DNA of 64,000 nucleotides from Hyphomicrobium_A sp963722495 (GTDB taxonomy: Bacteria; Pseudomonadota; Alphaproteobacteria; Rhizobiales; Hyphomicrobiaceae): assembly GCA_963722495.1 (NCBI GenBank), contig CAVRND010000003.1, positions 186,001 through 250,000 of the forward strand. Reading direction: 5' to 3'. Position 1 is the stretch's first letter. Every line of letters starts with the position of its first letter. The translations under genes and the position numbers were made by a program. Below, in pieces: positions 9,297 through 20,421 of the stretch. Under the pieces are notes generated by a model. The model did no database searches. It was not told the DNA's origin and was given only the letters and a program-made list of their open reading frames with translations.

Positions 9297-9887
9297 TCAG
9301 CCCTTCTTCAGGATGAGCGTCAGCCCGCGCAGCGTGCTGTTGAAGAACTGGATCTCCACGATCTGCCGGTCGTTCATGACGATGACGTCCATGTTGGCCG
9401 TCAGGTCGCCGGCGCGCACGATGATGCGCAAGCCGCGCTCGGTCACCTCGCCGGTCATCTCGCCGCCGAGATTGTAGACGAGCTCGTTCCAGGTACCGCT
9501 CAGCTTGCCGTCCTTGCTGGCGTTGACGAGGCTCTTGACCTCGATCTTGCCGCTGGCCGAGGCGCAGCGGATGTTTTGCTTCAGCTCGTTGCCGGCCGGG
9601 TTGACGAAGTAGGTGGCGCGGCACTGCACCTTCTCGGTCTTGCCCTCCTTGAGGCCGAGGCGCCCCTCGCCGACCCAGCGGCCCGGCAGCTCCTTGAACG
9701 GCGCCGATTTCTGCACCGCGGCGGGGCGCGGCGGTTCCGGGCTGTCGTCGCTCGGTGCGGCGGCGCCGTCATCCGTCTCGACGATGATCTCGTCGTCGGC
9801 CGCACTGCCGGGTTTGTCCTGGGCGAGCGCCCCGCCGACGCCGGTGAGGCAGAGCAGGGCGGCGAGGACGAGATGGGCTGGCTTCAT
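9297..9887 (-). CDS. Exported protein of unknown function
   Basis: A 196-residue protein with a clear signal peptide (about residues 1-22, ending GGALA). A short acidic, proline-rich linker (residues 28-55) leads to a conserved beta-rich domain containing LPGRWVGEGRLGLKEG, ATYFVNPAGNELKQNIRC and FNSTLRGLTLILKKG. I recognise the type as a periplasmic protein common in Hyphomicrobiales, but not a named family. It is convergent with mutL, with nine bases between the stop codons. Two cysteines could form a disulfide. Confidence 0.7.
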   Translation of the reverse strand: MKPAHLVLAALLCLTGVGGALAQDKPGSAADDEIIVETDDGAAAPSDDSPEPPRPAAVQKSAPFKELPGRWVGEGRLGLKEGKTEKVQCRATYFVNPAGNELKQNIRCASASGKIEVKSLVNASKDGKLSGTWNELVYNLGGEMTGEVTERGLRIIVRAGDLTANMDVIVMNDRQIVEIQFFNSTLRGLTLILKKG

Positions 9888-10130
9888 ATGCGTGCGGGGC
9901 CTGGAGGTGTGGCGACGGCGCGGTGGCTGAACCTGCCGTCGACGGATTATGCGGAATGTCGTTGTGATCGCAGCGGATTCCTAGTGCGCGCGGGCCACAC
10001 GCCTGAGCCGAACGGCGCCATATTCGCTCACCCGGCCTGGGCGGCCTGATGCACGTTGGCGACGCCGTGGTTAACCGCCGCCCTCGGCAATGACGGTACC
10101 TTCAGAGTTTTTTATGCGGGTGCGGACGAA

Positions 10131-10541
10131 TTATCCCGCCGCGGCGGTGCCTGCCGCGGCCTGCGGTCCGCGTGCTGGTGGCCCCATGCGGTCGAGCTCC
10201 TCGAACTCCTCTTCCGTGTAGACGCGCGAGCGGGTGAGGAATCGCAGCCCTTCGGGTGACTCCAGCGAGAAGCCCGAACCGCGCCCCGGTACGGCGTCGA
10301 TGATCAGCTGCGTGTGCTGCCAGTACTCGAACTGCGGACCGGAGATGTAGACCGGCACGCCGGCGATGGAGCCAAGGTAGACGTCGCGCTCGCCGACGCG
10401 GAATTCGCCGCGCGGGTAGCACATGGGGGCGCTGCCGTCGCAGCAGCCGCCCGATTGGTGGAACATCAGCGGCCCGTGCTGCGCCGCCAGCTTCTCGATC
10501 AGCGCCGTCGCTTCCGGCGTCACCTTGACCCGCTCGATCAT
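10131..10541 (-). CDS. DUF779 domain-containing protein
   Basis: A 136-residue protein with the DUF779 signature SGGCCDGSAPMC at about residues 30-41 and the conserved GPQFEYWQHTQLIIDAVPGRG segment. The family is repeatedly found beside NAD-dependent aldehyde dehydrogenases. The cysteine-rich loop suggests metal or redox binding, but this is unproven. Here it is the last gene of a three-gene minus-strand cluster after an AldB-like dehydrogenase and a cysteine hydrolase. An alanine/glycine-rich tail is family-variable. No frame problems. Confidence 0.85.
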   Translation of the reverse strand: MIERVKVTPEATALIEKLAAQHGPLMFHQSGGCCDGSAPMCYPRGEFRVGERDVYLGSIAGVPVYISGPQFEYWQHTQLIIDAVPGRGSGFSLESPEGLRFLTRSRVYTEEEFEELDRMGPPARGPQAAAGTAAAG

Positions 10542-10569
10542 CGAGGCCTCCTGCGCGACCGCTCTTGCC

Positions 10570-11172
10570 CTAAGCCGGGATATTGTTTTCGGAAGGTACC
10601 ACGATGGCGAAAATGTCCGACAAGGCTGTCAGGGCGCCGTTGTGCATGGCCTCGGCTGTGACGATGCCGCCCACTGGGTTCGCAAGCGCTCGGGTCGCCG
10701 TCGCATTGCCGACGACGGTGGTCCGGTAGCCGCGGTTGAACGCTGCCCGCGCCGTCGAGTTCACGCATACATGCGTCATGAAGCCGGCGATGACGAGATC
10801 GCTGATGCCGCGCTTCTTGAGCTCGGTATCGAGGTTCGTCTGCTCGAATGAGCTGGGGTAGGCCTTGACGATGACCGTTTCGCCGGGCGCCGGTGCTACT
10901 AGGTCAGCGATGGCACCGATCGGCGCCCGCACGTCGTAGGGCGTGCCCGGGCCCGCATCGTGCTGGATGTGGATTACGGTCGCGCCGGCGTCGCGGGCGC
11001 GCTGCAACAGCTTGGCGCATTCCTTCAGCGCAGGCTCGACGCCTTCGAGCTGCATGACGCCTTCGCGATAGGTGTTCTGGCAGTCGATCAGCACCAGCGC
11101 CGACTTGGAAAGCGGTGCCGGCGTGTCGGACAGCGCCAAAAGCGAGCGAAGCGTCGGACGTGCATCGGTCAT
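10570..11172 (-). CDS. Isochorismatase-family cysteine hydrolase
   Basis: A 200-residue alpha/beta hydrolase of the isochorismatase superfamily. The Asp-Lys-Cys triad is visible: D30 in LVLIDCQNTY, K103 in VIVKAYPSSF and C136 in GFMTHVCVNSTAR, with the usual cis-peptide region before the cysteine. Substrates in the family include nicotinamide, N-carbamoyl compounds and isochorismate, so the exact substrate cannot be named. Its position between the dehydrogenase and DUF779 genes suggests a shared operon. The ATG at 11172 (MTDARPTLRS) fits the family length. Confidence 0.85.
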   Translation of the reverse strand: MTDARPTLRSLLALSDTPAPLSKSALVLIDCQNTYREGVMQLEGVEPALKECAKLLQRARDAGATVIHIQHDAGPGTPYDVRAPIGAIADLVAPAPGETVIVKAYPSSFEQTNLDTELKKRGISDLVIAGFMTHVCVNSTARAAFNRGYRTTVVGNATATRALANPVGGIVTAEAMHNGALTALSDIFAIVVPSENNIPA

Positions 11173-11258
11173 GCCGTGATCCTCATTGCGAAGCGAAGCA
11201 GCGCGGCCTTGAGGGCCGCGCTGCTCGAAAGAACAAACTTCGGTCGGCGCTGCCCGGC

Positions 11259-12806
<1,548 letters not shown>

Positions 12807-12825
12807 ACATGTCCTCCCAGGGAAG

Positions 12826-12873
12826 TGGGGTGAACCCCATCTTGTGTGGGCGCAAGCTACCCCGAAATGGGGT
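12826..12873 (-). promoter_or_regulatory. Pair of TGGGGT/ACCCCA palindromes upstream of the aldehyde dehydrogenase
   Basis: TGGGGTGAACCCCA occupies 12826-12839 and ACCCCGAAATGGGGT occupies 12859-12873, about 20-67 bases upstream of the dehydrogenase start. Both are built from the same half-site. This arrangement resembles an operator for a dimeric regulator controlling the dehydrogenase cluster. The regulator is not evident in the window. Confidence 0.4.
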
Positions 12874-12996
12874 CTCAACCAAAGATACCGGCGCATTGGC
12901 AATTAGTGCATAAGCGCCGCACCGACCATTTGACTTGCATCAGATCAATCGGTGCCCGGATGGCCTCTTGGGCTAACTCAATTTATACGCAGCGGT

Positions 12997-13602
12997 ATGA
13001 CACGCAAAGTTTCCGGACCTGAAATCGAACGCGTCGTGCAGCTGCTCGGGCGGCTGCCTGGGCTTGGGCCGCGCTCGGCGCGCAAGGCGGCGCTGGCGCT
13101 GATGAAGCGGCGCAACGATCTGCTCGTGCCGCTGGCCGAGGCGCTCGCCAACGCGGTCGAGAAGATCGTCGAGTGCCCGAGCTGCGGCAACCTCGACACA
13201 GTGTCGCCCTGCAGCCTCTGCCAGGATCCGCGCCGTGATCGCAGCATGATCATCGTCGTCGAAGAGATCGGCGATCTTTGGGCGCTGGAGCGCGCCGGCG
13301 TCGTCAACGGCCTCTATCACGTGCTCGGCGGCCACCTGTCGCCGCTCGACGGCATCGGCCCTGACCGCCTCAACATCGCGCGCCTGATCGAGCGCGCGGC
13401 AACCGGCGAGGCGCAGGAGATCGTGCTCGCGCTCAACGCCACGGTGGAAGGTCAGTCGACGGCCCACTACCTGACCGAGCAACTGGCACCGAGCGGCGTC
13501 ATCGTCTCGCGCCTGGCGCAGGGCGTGCCGATGGGCGGGGAGCTCGACTATCTCGACGAGGGCACGCTCGCGGCGGCCATCAAATCCCGCCGGCGCATGT
13601 AG
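12997..13602 (+). CDS. recR: Recombination protein RecR
   Basis: 201 residues, the usual length. In order: a helix-hairpin-helix (LGRLPGLGPRSARKAAL), a four-cysteine zinc finger (CPSCGNLDTVSPCSLC), a Toprim domain (SMIIVVEEIGDLWALE) and a C-terminal ALNATVEGQSTAHYL segment. RecR acts with RecO and RecF in RecA loading at gapped DNA. The ATG at 12997 gives the standard start MTRKVSGPEIERV. In many relatives it follows dnaX and a YbaB gene; here the upstream neighbour is the divergent dehydrogenase, so the gene has been separated from that cluster. Confidence 0.96.
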   Translation: MTRKVSGPEIERVVQLLGRLPGLGPRSARKAALALMKRRNDLLVPLAEALANAVEKIVECPSCGNLDTVSPCSLCQDPRRDRSMIIVVEEIGDLWALERAGVVNGLYHVLGGHLSPLDGIGPDRLNIARLIERAATGEAQEIVLALNATVEGQSTAHYLTEQLAPSGVIVSRLAQGVPMGGELDYLDEGTLAAAIKSRRRM

Positions 13603-13791
13603 TGCGGCACATCAAGGTCACGCGACCCGCGGAAACGACACTCGCTCGGCGCTGAAAACCTTGAAAAAATCGGTGGGAACGGTTCGAAAGTGGCCGGCGG
13701 GCCCAATGCCACCTTGTTTGTTCTGCTAAGATGGGCCCGGCAGGGTCTAGGGTTGCGCATCCGAAGGTTTCGCCGGCGCATTTGGGGTAAG

Positions 13792-15784
13792 ATGAGCGAA
13801 GATCGTCCAAAGCATCCGGTTCCGGCCGAATGGCGATCGCGCCTGCTCGAGCTGCCGCGTCTCAACAAGCGCATCATCCTGGTCGCGCTCGACTTCGGGC
13901 TCCTCAGCCTGGCGCTGTGGATCTCCATCTCCATCCGCTACAACACGCTCTATGCGCCGCCCGACTGGTTCATGGCGCTGGTGCTCTTCAGCGGTCCGGT
14001 CATCACCGTGATGACCTTCTCGGTCTCGGGCCTCTACCGCTTCGTCACCCGCTATCTCGGCTATCGCGGTCATACCCGCATCATCGGCTGCATCTGGCTG
14101 TCGGTGCTGATCTGGTCGCTGGTCATATTGATGTCGGGCCAACTCGGCATCCCGCGCTCGGTCGTGCTCGGCTATGGCGTGCTCTCCACGCTGCTGATCG
14201 CGGGCAGCCGCGAGGTGGCCGCCATGATCCTCGAGAGCGCCGGCATCCGCCTGTCCGAGCTGCCGACCAACATCGAGCGTACGCCGGTGATCATCTTCGG
14301 CGCCGGCCAGCTCGGCGTGCAGCTGCTGGAAGCGCTGCGCCGCGGCTACAATCGCACTGCCGTCGCCTTCGTCGATACTGAGCCCTCGCTGTGGCGTCAG
14401 TACGTGGCCGGTCTCAAGGTCCACCATCCCGACAAGGTCTCGCTGCTGATCGAGCGGCATGGGGTGAAGGAGATCCTGGTCGCGCTGCCGGACGATCGCC
14501 GTCGCGAGCGCCGACGCATCCTCAAGGATCTGCAGGACCAGCCGGTAGAGGTGAAGGTGCTGCCGGCGGTGGAGGACATCGCCTCTGGACGCATCAGCGT
14601 CACCGACCTGCGCCCCGTCGAGGTCAACGATCTGCTCGGCCGCGACAAGGTTCCGGCCAACTCCGATCTGCTGGCGCGCAAGACGCGCGGCAAGTGCGTG
14701 CTGATCACCGGTGCGGGCGGCTCCATCGGGTCGGAGCTCGTGCGGCAGCTTCTGAAGCAGAGCCCGCGCCGCATCGTGCTGTTCGATATCTCGGAGGCGG
14801 CGCTCTACCAGATCGAGGATGAGATCTCCGAGTTCGTGAAGGTCGCGCGCCCCGAGATGCCGCGCCCGGAGATCGTCGCCGTTCTCGGCTCGGTGCTCGA
14901 CGCCGCGAGCTTGCGCGAGACGATCGTCGGCAATGCGGTGCAGGTGATCTATCACGCCGCCGCCTACAAGCATGTGCCGATCGTCGAGCAGAACGCCGTG
15001 TGCGGGCTGCGGAACAATACCTTCGGCACCGCGGTGCTGGCCGAATGCGCCAAGGCGGCCGGTGTCGAGCTGGTCGTGCTCATCTCCACCGACAAGGCGG
15101 TACGACCCACCAACATCATGGGCGCCAGCAAGCGCCTCGCCGAGCTGGTTCTGCAGGCGGCGGCGGCGAACGGTGGGTCCACCATCTTCACGATGGTCCG
15201 CTTCGGCAACGTGCTCGATAGCTCGGGCTCGGTGGTGAAGAAGTTCCGCCGCCAGATCCTCGCCGGCGGCCCGGTGACGGTCACGCATCCCGATATCATC
15301 CGCTACTTCATGTCGATTCCCGAGGCGGCCGAGCTCGTCATCCAGGCGGGCGCCATGGCCCAGGGCGGCGACGTGTTCGTGCTCGACATGGGCGAGCCGG
15401 TGCGCATCGACGACCTCGCGCGGTTGATGGTCAGGCTGTCGGGCTTCGACGTCAGAACCGCCGATAACCCCGAGGGCGACATCGCCGTCACCTATACCGG
15501 GCCTGCGCTCCGGCGAGAAGCTCTATGAGGAGCTGCTGATCGGCGCCAACACCAAGGCGACCGAGCATCCGCGCATCTGGCGATCGGACGAGCCGTTCCT
15601 GCCCTCCGAAGAGCTCGAGCGCGAGCTGGAGATATTGCGGGCGGCGATGAACGTGCGCGACTTCGAAGCGATGCAAACCGTGCTGATGCGCAACGTCGAG
15701 GGCTATCAGGCCAATCCAGCGCTACCGCCGAGCGAGGAAGGCCCGCTCGCGACCTGGACGCCGCCCACCCGGACGCTGCATTGA
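13792..15784 (+). CDS. Membrane nucleotide-sugar dehydratase (CapD/WbpM/FlaA1-like), frameshifted near 3' end
   Basis: About 663 residues. Four N-terminal membrane segments (roughly residues 20-140) precede a first Rossmann domain (IFGAGQLGVQLLEAL) and a C-terminal SDR domain with GAGGSIGSELVRQL, AAAYKHVPIVEQN and STDKAVRPTNIMGASKR. This is the architecture of UDP-N-acetyl-hexosamine 4,6-dehydratases that make deoxy-amino sugars for surface polysaccharides. An extra C near 15502 shifts the frame (YTG then LRSGEKLYEELL), and the true end is the TGA at 15782-15784. A glycosyltransferase gene starts one base later. Confidence 0.88.
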
Positions 15785-15785
15785 C

Positions 15786-16923
15786 ATGGCCATGCCTGCC
15801 GCTGCAGCGGAGATCGGCGCACGCCGCGTCGCCGTCGTGTGTCCGCCCGGAGCACCGCTGCAGTACCTGCGCGACATGCTCGTCGGCGACGTCATCTCGC
15901 GCAGCCATCGCGTCCTCGTGGCGGCGCCCGAGTTCAGCTCTGCCGACGTGCGGGCGCTGAGCCAGCTCGGCGCCGAGCACGCTGTCTACATGCCCGGACG
16001 GCAATGGACTGAAGCTATTCGCCGACTGGAAGGCGATCGGCAGCTTGAAGCAGGTGCTCGCCGATTGGTCGCCGAGCATCGTCGTCGCCTACGGCTCGAA
16101 GACGATGGTATACGGCGCCCTGGCGGCCAAGAGCGCCGGCGCCGAGCGAATCGTGCTCGTCGTTGACGCACTGCCGGAGCAGCGGTTTACCGGTGCGCTC
16201 GACGCTGACGAAATGCCGGCCTGGCGCTATGGCCAGGCGCTGCGCGCCGCCGACGAGGCCGTGTTCCACAATCGCGACGACCTCGCGCTGCTGAAGAAGC
16301 TGGCGCTGGTTCCCGATACTTTGGCCGTTACGGTCGTACCCGGCGCCGGCGTCGATATCGAGGGCCAGACGCCGCTACCGCTGCCGGCGCTGGGCCAGGG
16401 CCTCGTCTTCCTGATGATTGGCAGCTGCGAGGCGCGTCGCGGCGTCATGGAGTACTGCGCGGCTGCAACCCTATTGCGCCGGCGCGCGCCGACCTCGCGC
16501 TTTCTCTTTGCCGGCCTGCCGGCCGAGGGCTCGGGTGGCATCGCTGCCGCCGAGCTGGCGCAGCATCCCGACGTCGAATACCTCGGCGACGCTGCCGACC
16601 ATCCGGACGCGCTCGAGCAATGCCATGTTTTCGTCTACCCCTCGCGTGCCGACGGCATGCCGCAGCCGGTGCTGCAGGCGATGGCGGCCGGGCGTCCTAT
16701 CGTGACGACGAACATCGCCGGCTGCCGGGACACGGTCGACGAGCGCGTCAACGGCTGCCTCGTTGCGCCGCGCGATGCCGAGGCGCTGGCAGAGGGGATG
16801 GAAAGCTATCTGAAGCGCCCCGATCTCATTCCGGCCATGGCACGCGCCAGCCGCGCCAAGGCCGAGCGCTTCGGCACGGCGAACTCGGTCAAGCGCACGA
16901 TGATGGACCTGCTGCGTCTCTAA
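15786..16923 (+). CDS. Glycosyltransferase family 4-like protein, frameshifted
   Basis: About 378 residues with a GT-B fold. The donor-site region reads FVYPSRADGMPQPVLQAMAAGRPIV followed by TTNIAGCRDTVDERVNGCLV, the pattern of retaining GT4 enzymes. The N-terminal half is more divergent. An indel near 15995 separates HAVYMPGR from the continuing frame (LKLFADWKAIGSLKQV). It follows the dehydratase gene directly and presumably adds a sugar to the same exopolysaccharide or O-antigen. The acceptor is unknown. The final leucine codons end just before a convergent protease gene. Confidence 0.8.
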
Positions 16924-16931
16924 TGCGCGCG

Positions 16932-17396
16932 TCAGCTGGCGTAGAGCCGGTAGCTGAGGCGCGGCTGGCGGAAAGATGCCGCGCAATCGACGAGCATGTC
17001 GGATGGGATCGCCTGTCGCCCGATGAGCATGCGGTAGGTCATCCGCTCGCGGTTGGTCAGCGTCACCTCGATAGGCCATTGCCGCTTGGCAATGCTGAGC
17101 GTCGTCATGATGACGTAGCGCAACTCCGGCACGCCGTTGGAGCTGATGACCTCGCGCCGGTCGACGACGTCGGCGCTCGCCGCCACCTCCAGATCGCCCT
17201 TCTGCGGACTGGGGCGCACCGCAAACCGCACCTTCAAGCGCCGGCCGTTTACGTATGGTTCGATGAAGTGGGTATGCAGGGCTGAGGTCTTGGCGCCGGT
17301 ATCGATCTTGGCCTTCAGTGCGGGCAAGCCAAGCTCGGGCAGCGCGATCCACTCCTGCCAACCGACGACGATGAGGCGCGATGCATCCGAGAGCAC
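16932..17396 (-). CDS. RimB/ATP-dependent zinc protease family (retropepsin-like) protein
   Basis: About 154 residues from a GTG at 17396, which has GGGAAGG at good spacing; a TTG at 17441 would extend it. The motif KIDTGAKTSALH is the family signature of PF05618-type proteins, related to aspartic proteases of the retropepsin fold, and TYRMLIGRQAIPSDMLVD follows. Members are often linked to RimK-like glutamate ligases; no rimK is in the window. Despite the family name, no zinc motif is visible. Confidence 0.75.
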   Translation of the reverse strand: MLSDASRLIVVGWQEWIALPELGLPALKAKIDTGAKTSALHTHFIEPYVNGRRLKVRFAVRPSPQKGDLEVAASADVVDRREVISSNGVPELRYVIMTTLSIAKRQWPIEVTLTNRERMTYRMLIGRQAIPSDMLVDCAASFRQPRLSYRLYAS

Positions 17397-17587
17397 AGCG
17401 GTGCCTTCCCGACAAACTGCAAGCTGACGGCATGTTACCAATTATTGCAGCGTTTTAAAGTGGGTCCGTTGCCGCGCCCGGCAATCGTCGACGCCTCAAA
17501 TCCGCTCATTTCGCTGCCGCTCATCGTAGCGAGGCTGATTCTACCGGCGTACAATTGAGGGCACGGCCGCGAGCCAAGGGAGGAAAC

Positions 17588-17863
17588 ATGCGTACGAGAA
17601 TTCTGCTGGTGCTCGCGTTGGCCAGCTTGCTGCCGATCGCCGCCGTCGCCGCCGGCACTGCCGCCGATCCGCCCCCGACCCCGCCGGCCGACGCGGTCCC
17701 CGCCACAGAGCCCGATGATCCCAACGCGGCACCCTATCCGCCCGATGGCGTCATCGACCCCAATGCCGAGTACCCGACGGATGGCGCCGAAGGCACCGAT
17801 CAGGGCGAGACGGGTGCGCCCGCCAACCCGCCGGCCGCCGGAGATGCAACTCCGCCGGATTGA
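17588..17863 (+). CDS. Small secreted proline/aspartate-rich protein
   Basis: A 91-residue protein. A signal peptide (about residues 1-22, LLVLALASLLPIAAVAAG) leads into a low-complexity region rich in Pro, Asp, Ala and Thr with repeated PPD/NAxYP elements. The ATG at 17588 follows GGGAGG at ideal spacing, supporting a real gene. I recognise no domain. The mature part is probably disordered and periplasmic. It lies between the RimB-like gene and def. Confidence 0.6.
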   Translation: MRTRILLVLALASLLPIAAVAAGTAADPPPTPPADAVPATEPDDPNAAPYPPDGVIDPNAEYPTDGAEGTDQGETGAPANPPAAGDATPPD

Positions 17864-17957
17864 TCTTCGGGGCGTGCGACACTGAACGGTGGTGCGGTGG
17901 CGCTCCACGGGCGTCGGGCCGATTGACCGCACTGCCGGCTTTTCCTATTTCAAGCTC

Positions 17958-18470
17958 ATGGCCAAGCTGCCCATCGTCACGCTCCCGGATCCCATCCTGC
18001 GCAAGCTTTCGACGCCCGTCGAGCGCGTCGACGACGAGCTGCGCCGGCTGGCCGACGATATGCTGGAGACGATGTACGATGCGCCGGGCGTCGGGCTCGC
18101 CGCCATTCAGGTCGGCGTTCCGCGCCGCCTCTTCGTCCTCGATGTCGCCGACGAGGACGAGAAGCCGGCGCCGCTGGTGCTCTTCAATCCGGAGATCGTC
18201 GCGCTCGGATCGGAAACGCGGCTGCACGAGGAAGGCTGCCTGTCGATCCCCGATTTCCGCGTCGAGATCGAGCGTCCCGCCAGCCTGACGTTGAGCTACA
18301 TCGATCGCGACGGCAATCCGCGCGAGCTGGACGCCGAGGGCCTGTTGGCAACCGCCATCCAGCACGAGATCAACCACCTCGACGGCAAGCTGATCATCGA
18401 CTTCCTTTCTCCGCTGAAGCGCGACATGGTGGTGCGCAAGTTCAAGAAGCAGGCGAAGGCCTCCACCTAA
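17958..18470 (+). CDS. def: Peptide deformylase
   Basis: 170 residues. All three catalytic motifs are present: GVGLAAIQVG, EGCLSIP and HEINHLDG, the last supplying the zinc/iron histidines and the catalytic glutamate. It removes the N-formyl group from nascent proteins. The ATG at 17958 gives MAKLPIVTLPDPILRKLS, the normal start. It heads a def-fmt block; truA is 2 kb further on, after two inserted genes. The frame is intact. Confidence 0.97.
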   Translation: MAKLPIVTLPDPILRKLSTPVERVDDELRRLADDMLETMYDAPGVGLAAIQVGVPRRLFVLDVADEDEKPAPLVLFNPEIVALGSETRLHEEGCLSIPDFRVEIERPASLTLSYIDRDGNPRELDAEGLLATAIQHEINHLDGKLIIDFLSPLKRDMVVRKFKKQAKAST

Positions 18471-18508
18471 GCCTGCCCGCCGCGCATCCTCAAATCTCGG
18501 CCACAGCC

Positions 18509-19440
18509 ATGCCCCTGCGCATCGTCTTCATGGGAACGCCGGACTTCGCCGTGCCGACGCTGGCCGAGATCGTCGGCGCCGGGCATCAGGTCGTCGCCGC
18601 CTACTCGCAGCCGGCCGCGGGCTGCCGGGCGCGGCATGGCGGAACGCAAATCGCCGGTGCAGACGTTTGCCGAGGCGGCGGGCATTCCGGTGCTGACGCC
18701 GGCCAACTTCAAAGCCGAGGCAGACAAGGCGACCTTCGCCGCGCACGCCGCCGATGCCGCCGTCGTCGTGGCCTACGGCCTGCTGCTGCCGGCTGCGGTG
18801 CTCGATGCACCCCGCTTCGGGTGCTTCAACCTGCATCCTTCGGCGCTGCCGCGCTGGCGCGGCGCCGCGCCTATCCAGCGACCGATCATGGCCGGCGATA
18901 CCGAGACCGCGGTAATGGTCATGCGCATGGAGCAGGGGTTCGATACCGGGCCGGTTTGCCTTGGCGAGCCGGTGCCCATCGGCGCCGACGAGACGGCGGG
19001 CGAATTGCACGACGTGCTGGCGCAGCGCGGCGCCTCGCTGATGGTGCGCGCTTTGTCGGCGCTGGAGCGCGGCTCGCTCGATTGCACGCCGCAGGCGGCC
19101 GACGGCGTCACCTACGCCAAGAAGATCGACAAGGCGGAGGCGCGCATCGATTTCGGTGCCGATGCGGGCCAGGTGCACAACCTGATCCGCGGCCTATCGC
19201 CGTTTCCCGGCGCCTGGTTCGAAGCCGGTGCTGATGGCAAGCGCGAGCGCATCAAGGTTCTGCGCGCAATCCGGGCCGAGGGTAGCGGCGCGCCGGGCGT
19301 CGTGCTCGACGACCAGCTGACGGTCGCTTGCGGCTCCGGCGCCGTGCGCCTCATCGAGCTGCAGCGCGCCGGCAAGAAGCCGATGCCGGCCGCCGAGGTG
19401 CTGCGCGGATTCCCGCTGCCGCCCGGCACGCAGCCTCTGA
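18509..19440 (+). CDS. fmt: Methionyl-tRNA formyltransferase, frameshifted
   Basis: About 310 residues, formylating initiator Met-tRNA with 10-formyl-THF. The start RIVFMGTPDFAVPTL, the catalytic-site FNLHPSALPRWRGAAPIQ and GFDTGP are present, with a complete C-terminal OB-fold part. There are two frame changes: one near 18605-18630 (before GMAERKSPVQ) and an extra C near 19435, after which the protein ends GTQL at a TGA (19438-19440). Without that correction the frame would run wrongly across the convergent PPOX gene. It follows def by 38 bp. Confidence 0.93.
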
Positions 19441-19445
19441 TCGTC

Positions 19446-19895
19446 TCACACGGTGACGAGATCGGTGTGCCCGAAGCCCTTCGTGTAATCGAGCACGGAG
19501 ATGACGCTCGGCGTCACGCGATAAAGGTCCATCGCCGTGCGAAGCTCTCGGCGAGAACGCCCGACACCTGCGGAAACTTGGCGATGAACAGGCTATTGGC
19601 CTTCGCGATCTCGCCGGGCTCGGTGACACGCATCGCCGTGCCGCCCAGCGATAGCCCCTCGATCTCGCCCCAGTTCTCATGGTCCTCGTCGATCGCCGCC
19701 GAGACGCGGTTGTCGCGCGCGATGTTGCGCGCCTTCTGCGATTGCGACGCCGCAGCCGAAGTAGATCGTCAGGGCGTCGCTGGCATAGCCGACCGTCGTC
19801 GCCTGTGGAAAGCCGTCGGCGCGCAGCGTGGCGATGGTCATGTTGTTGTGGCGGGCGAGGATGTCGAGAATCTTGCGGTGTAGTTCAGGCGGCAC
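19446..19895 (-). CDS. Pyridoxamine 5'-phosphate oxidase-like FMN-binding protein, frameshifted
   Basis: About 149 residues with a split-barrel FMN-binding fold. It begins PELHRKILDILARHNNMTIATL, then GFPQATTVGYASD, an AIDEDHENWGEIEGLSLGG core and a tail ending SVLDYTKGFGHTDLVTV. The reading frame changes twice, near 19745 and 19535, and perfect sequence resumes each time. Members include general stress proteins, heme-utilisation proteins and F420/FMN enzymes, so the substrate is unknown. It interrupts the usual fmt-truA adjacency on the opposite strand. Confidence 0.75.
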
Positions 19896-20065
19896 GTCCG
19901 GAGTCTCCCAACGGCGTCATGAGGTCGCCGATGCTCGCGCTTGAGCGCCGCCGTTAGCCTTGATGCGCATCAATTGCGGCGCGGCGCCTCGCGCCGGTTG
20001 CTGTGCGCGGCTCGAGCGCCTTAATATTTCATTAACTGTTTCATAGCGTTCCAAGGAGTTGTTCG

Positions 20066-20329
20066 ATGCGTTTGTTCGGCTCGCTTTTCCTTCTGGCATT
20101 CGCCGTTGCCCCGGCGGCATTCGCCGAGCCGGCGCATACCACGCGCATCGAGACGCGCCCCTACTACGGCGCCGTCGTCACCATCGAGCACGGCGTGCGC
20201 GTCTACCGTCCGGTGCCGCCGACGCAGCATCTGATCATCAACCCCGACGGCGCGACGCCGCTGCAACTCAACATCGGCAACGGCGACGACTTTACGCCGG
20301 CTGCTCCTGCGCCGGCGCCGGACAACTGA
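20066..20329 (+). CDS. Small secreted protein
   Basis: An 87-residue protein with a signal peptide (about residues 1-20, LFLLAFAVAPAAFA) and a short mature domain containing RIETRPYYGAVVTIEHGVRVYRPVPP. An AAGGAG Shine-Dalgarno lies seven bases before the ATG, and AT-rich sequence precedes it. I know no named family; the mature part probably forms a few beta strands in the periplasm. It lies between fmt/PPOX and truA. Confidence 0.65.
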   Translation: MRLFGSLFLLAFAVAPAAFAEPAHTTRIETRPYYGAVVTIEHGVRVYRPVPPTQHLIINPDGATPLQLNIGNGDDFTPAAPAPAPDN

Positions 20330-20421
20330 GCGGGCGCGGCGCGAGCGCGCTTGAGGGGCCCGGCCTGCGCGGCTAGGGATGGGCGGCGCGCATCTGCGGC
20401 GCGCGTCGCTTCAAGGCCTCC

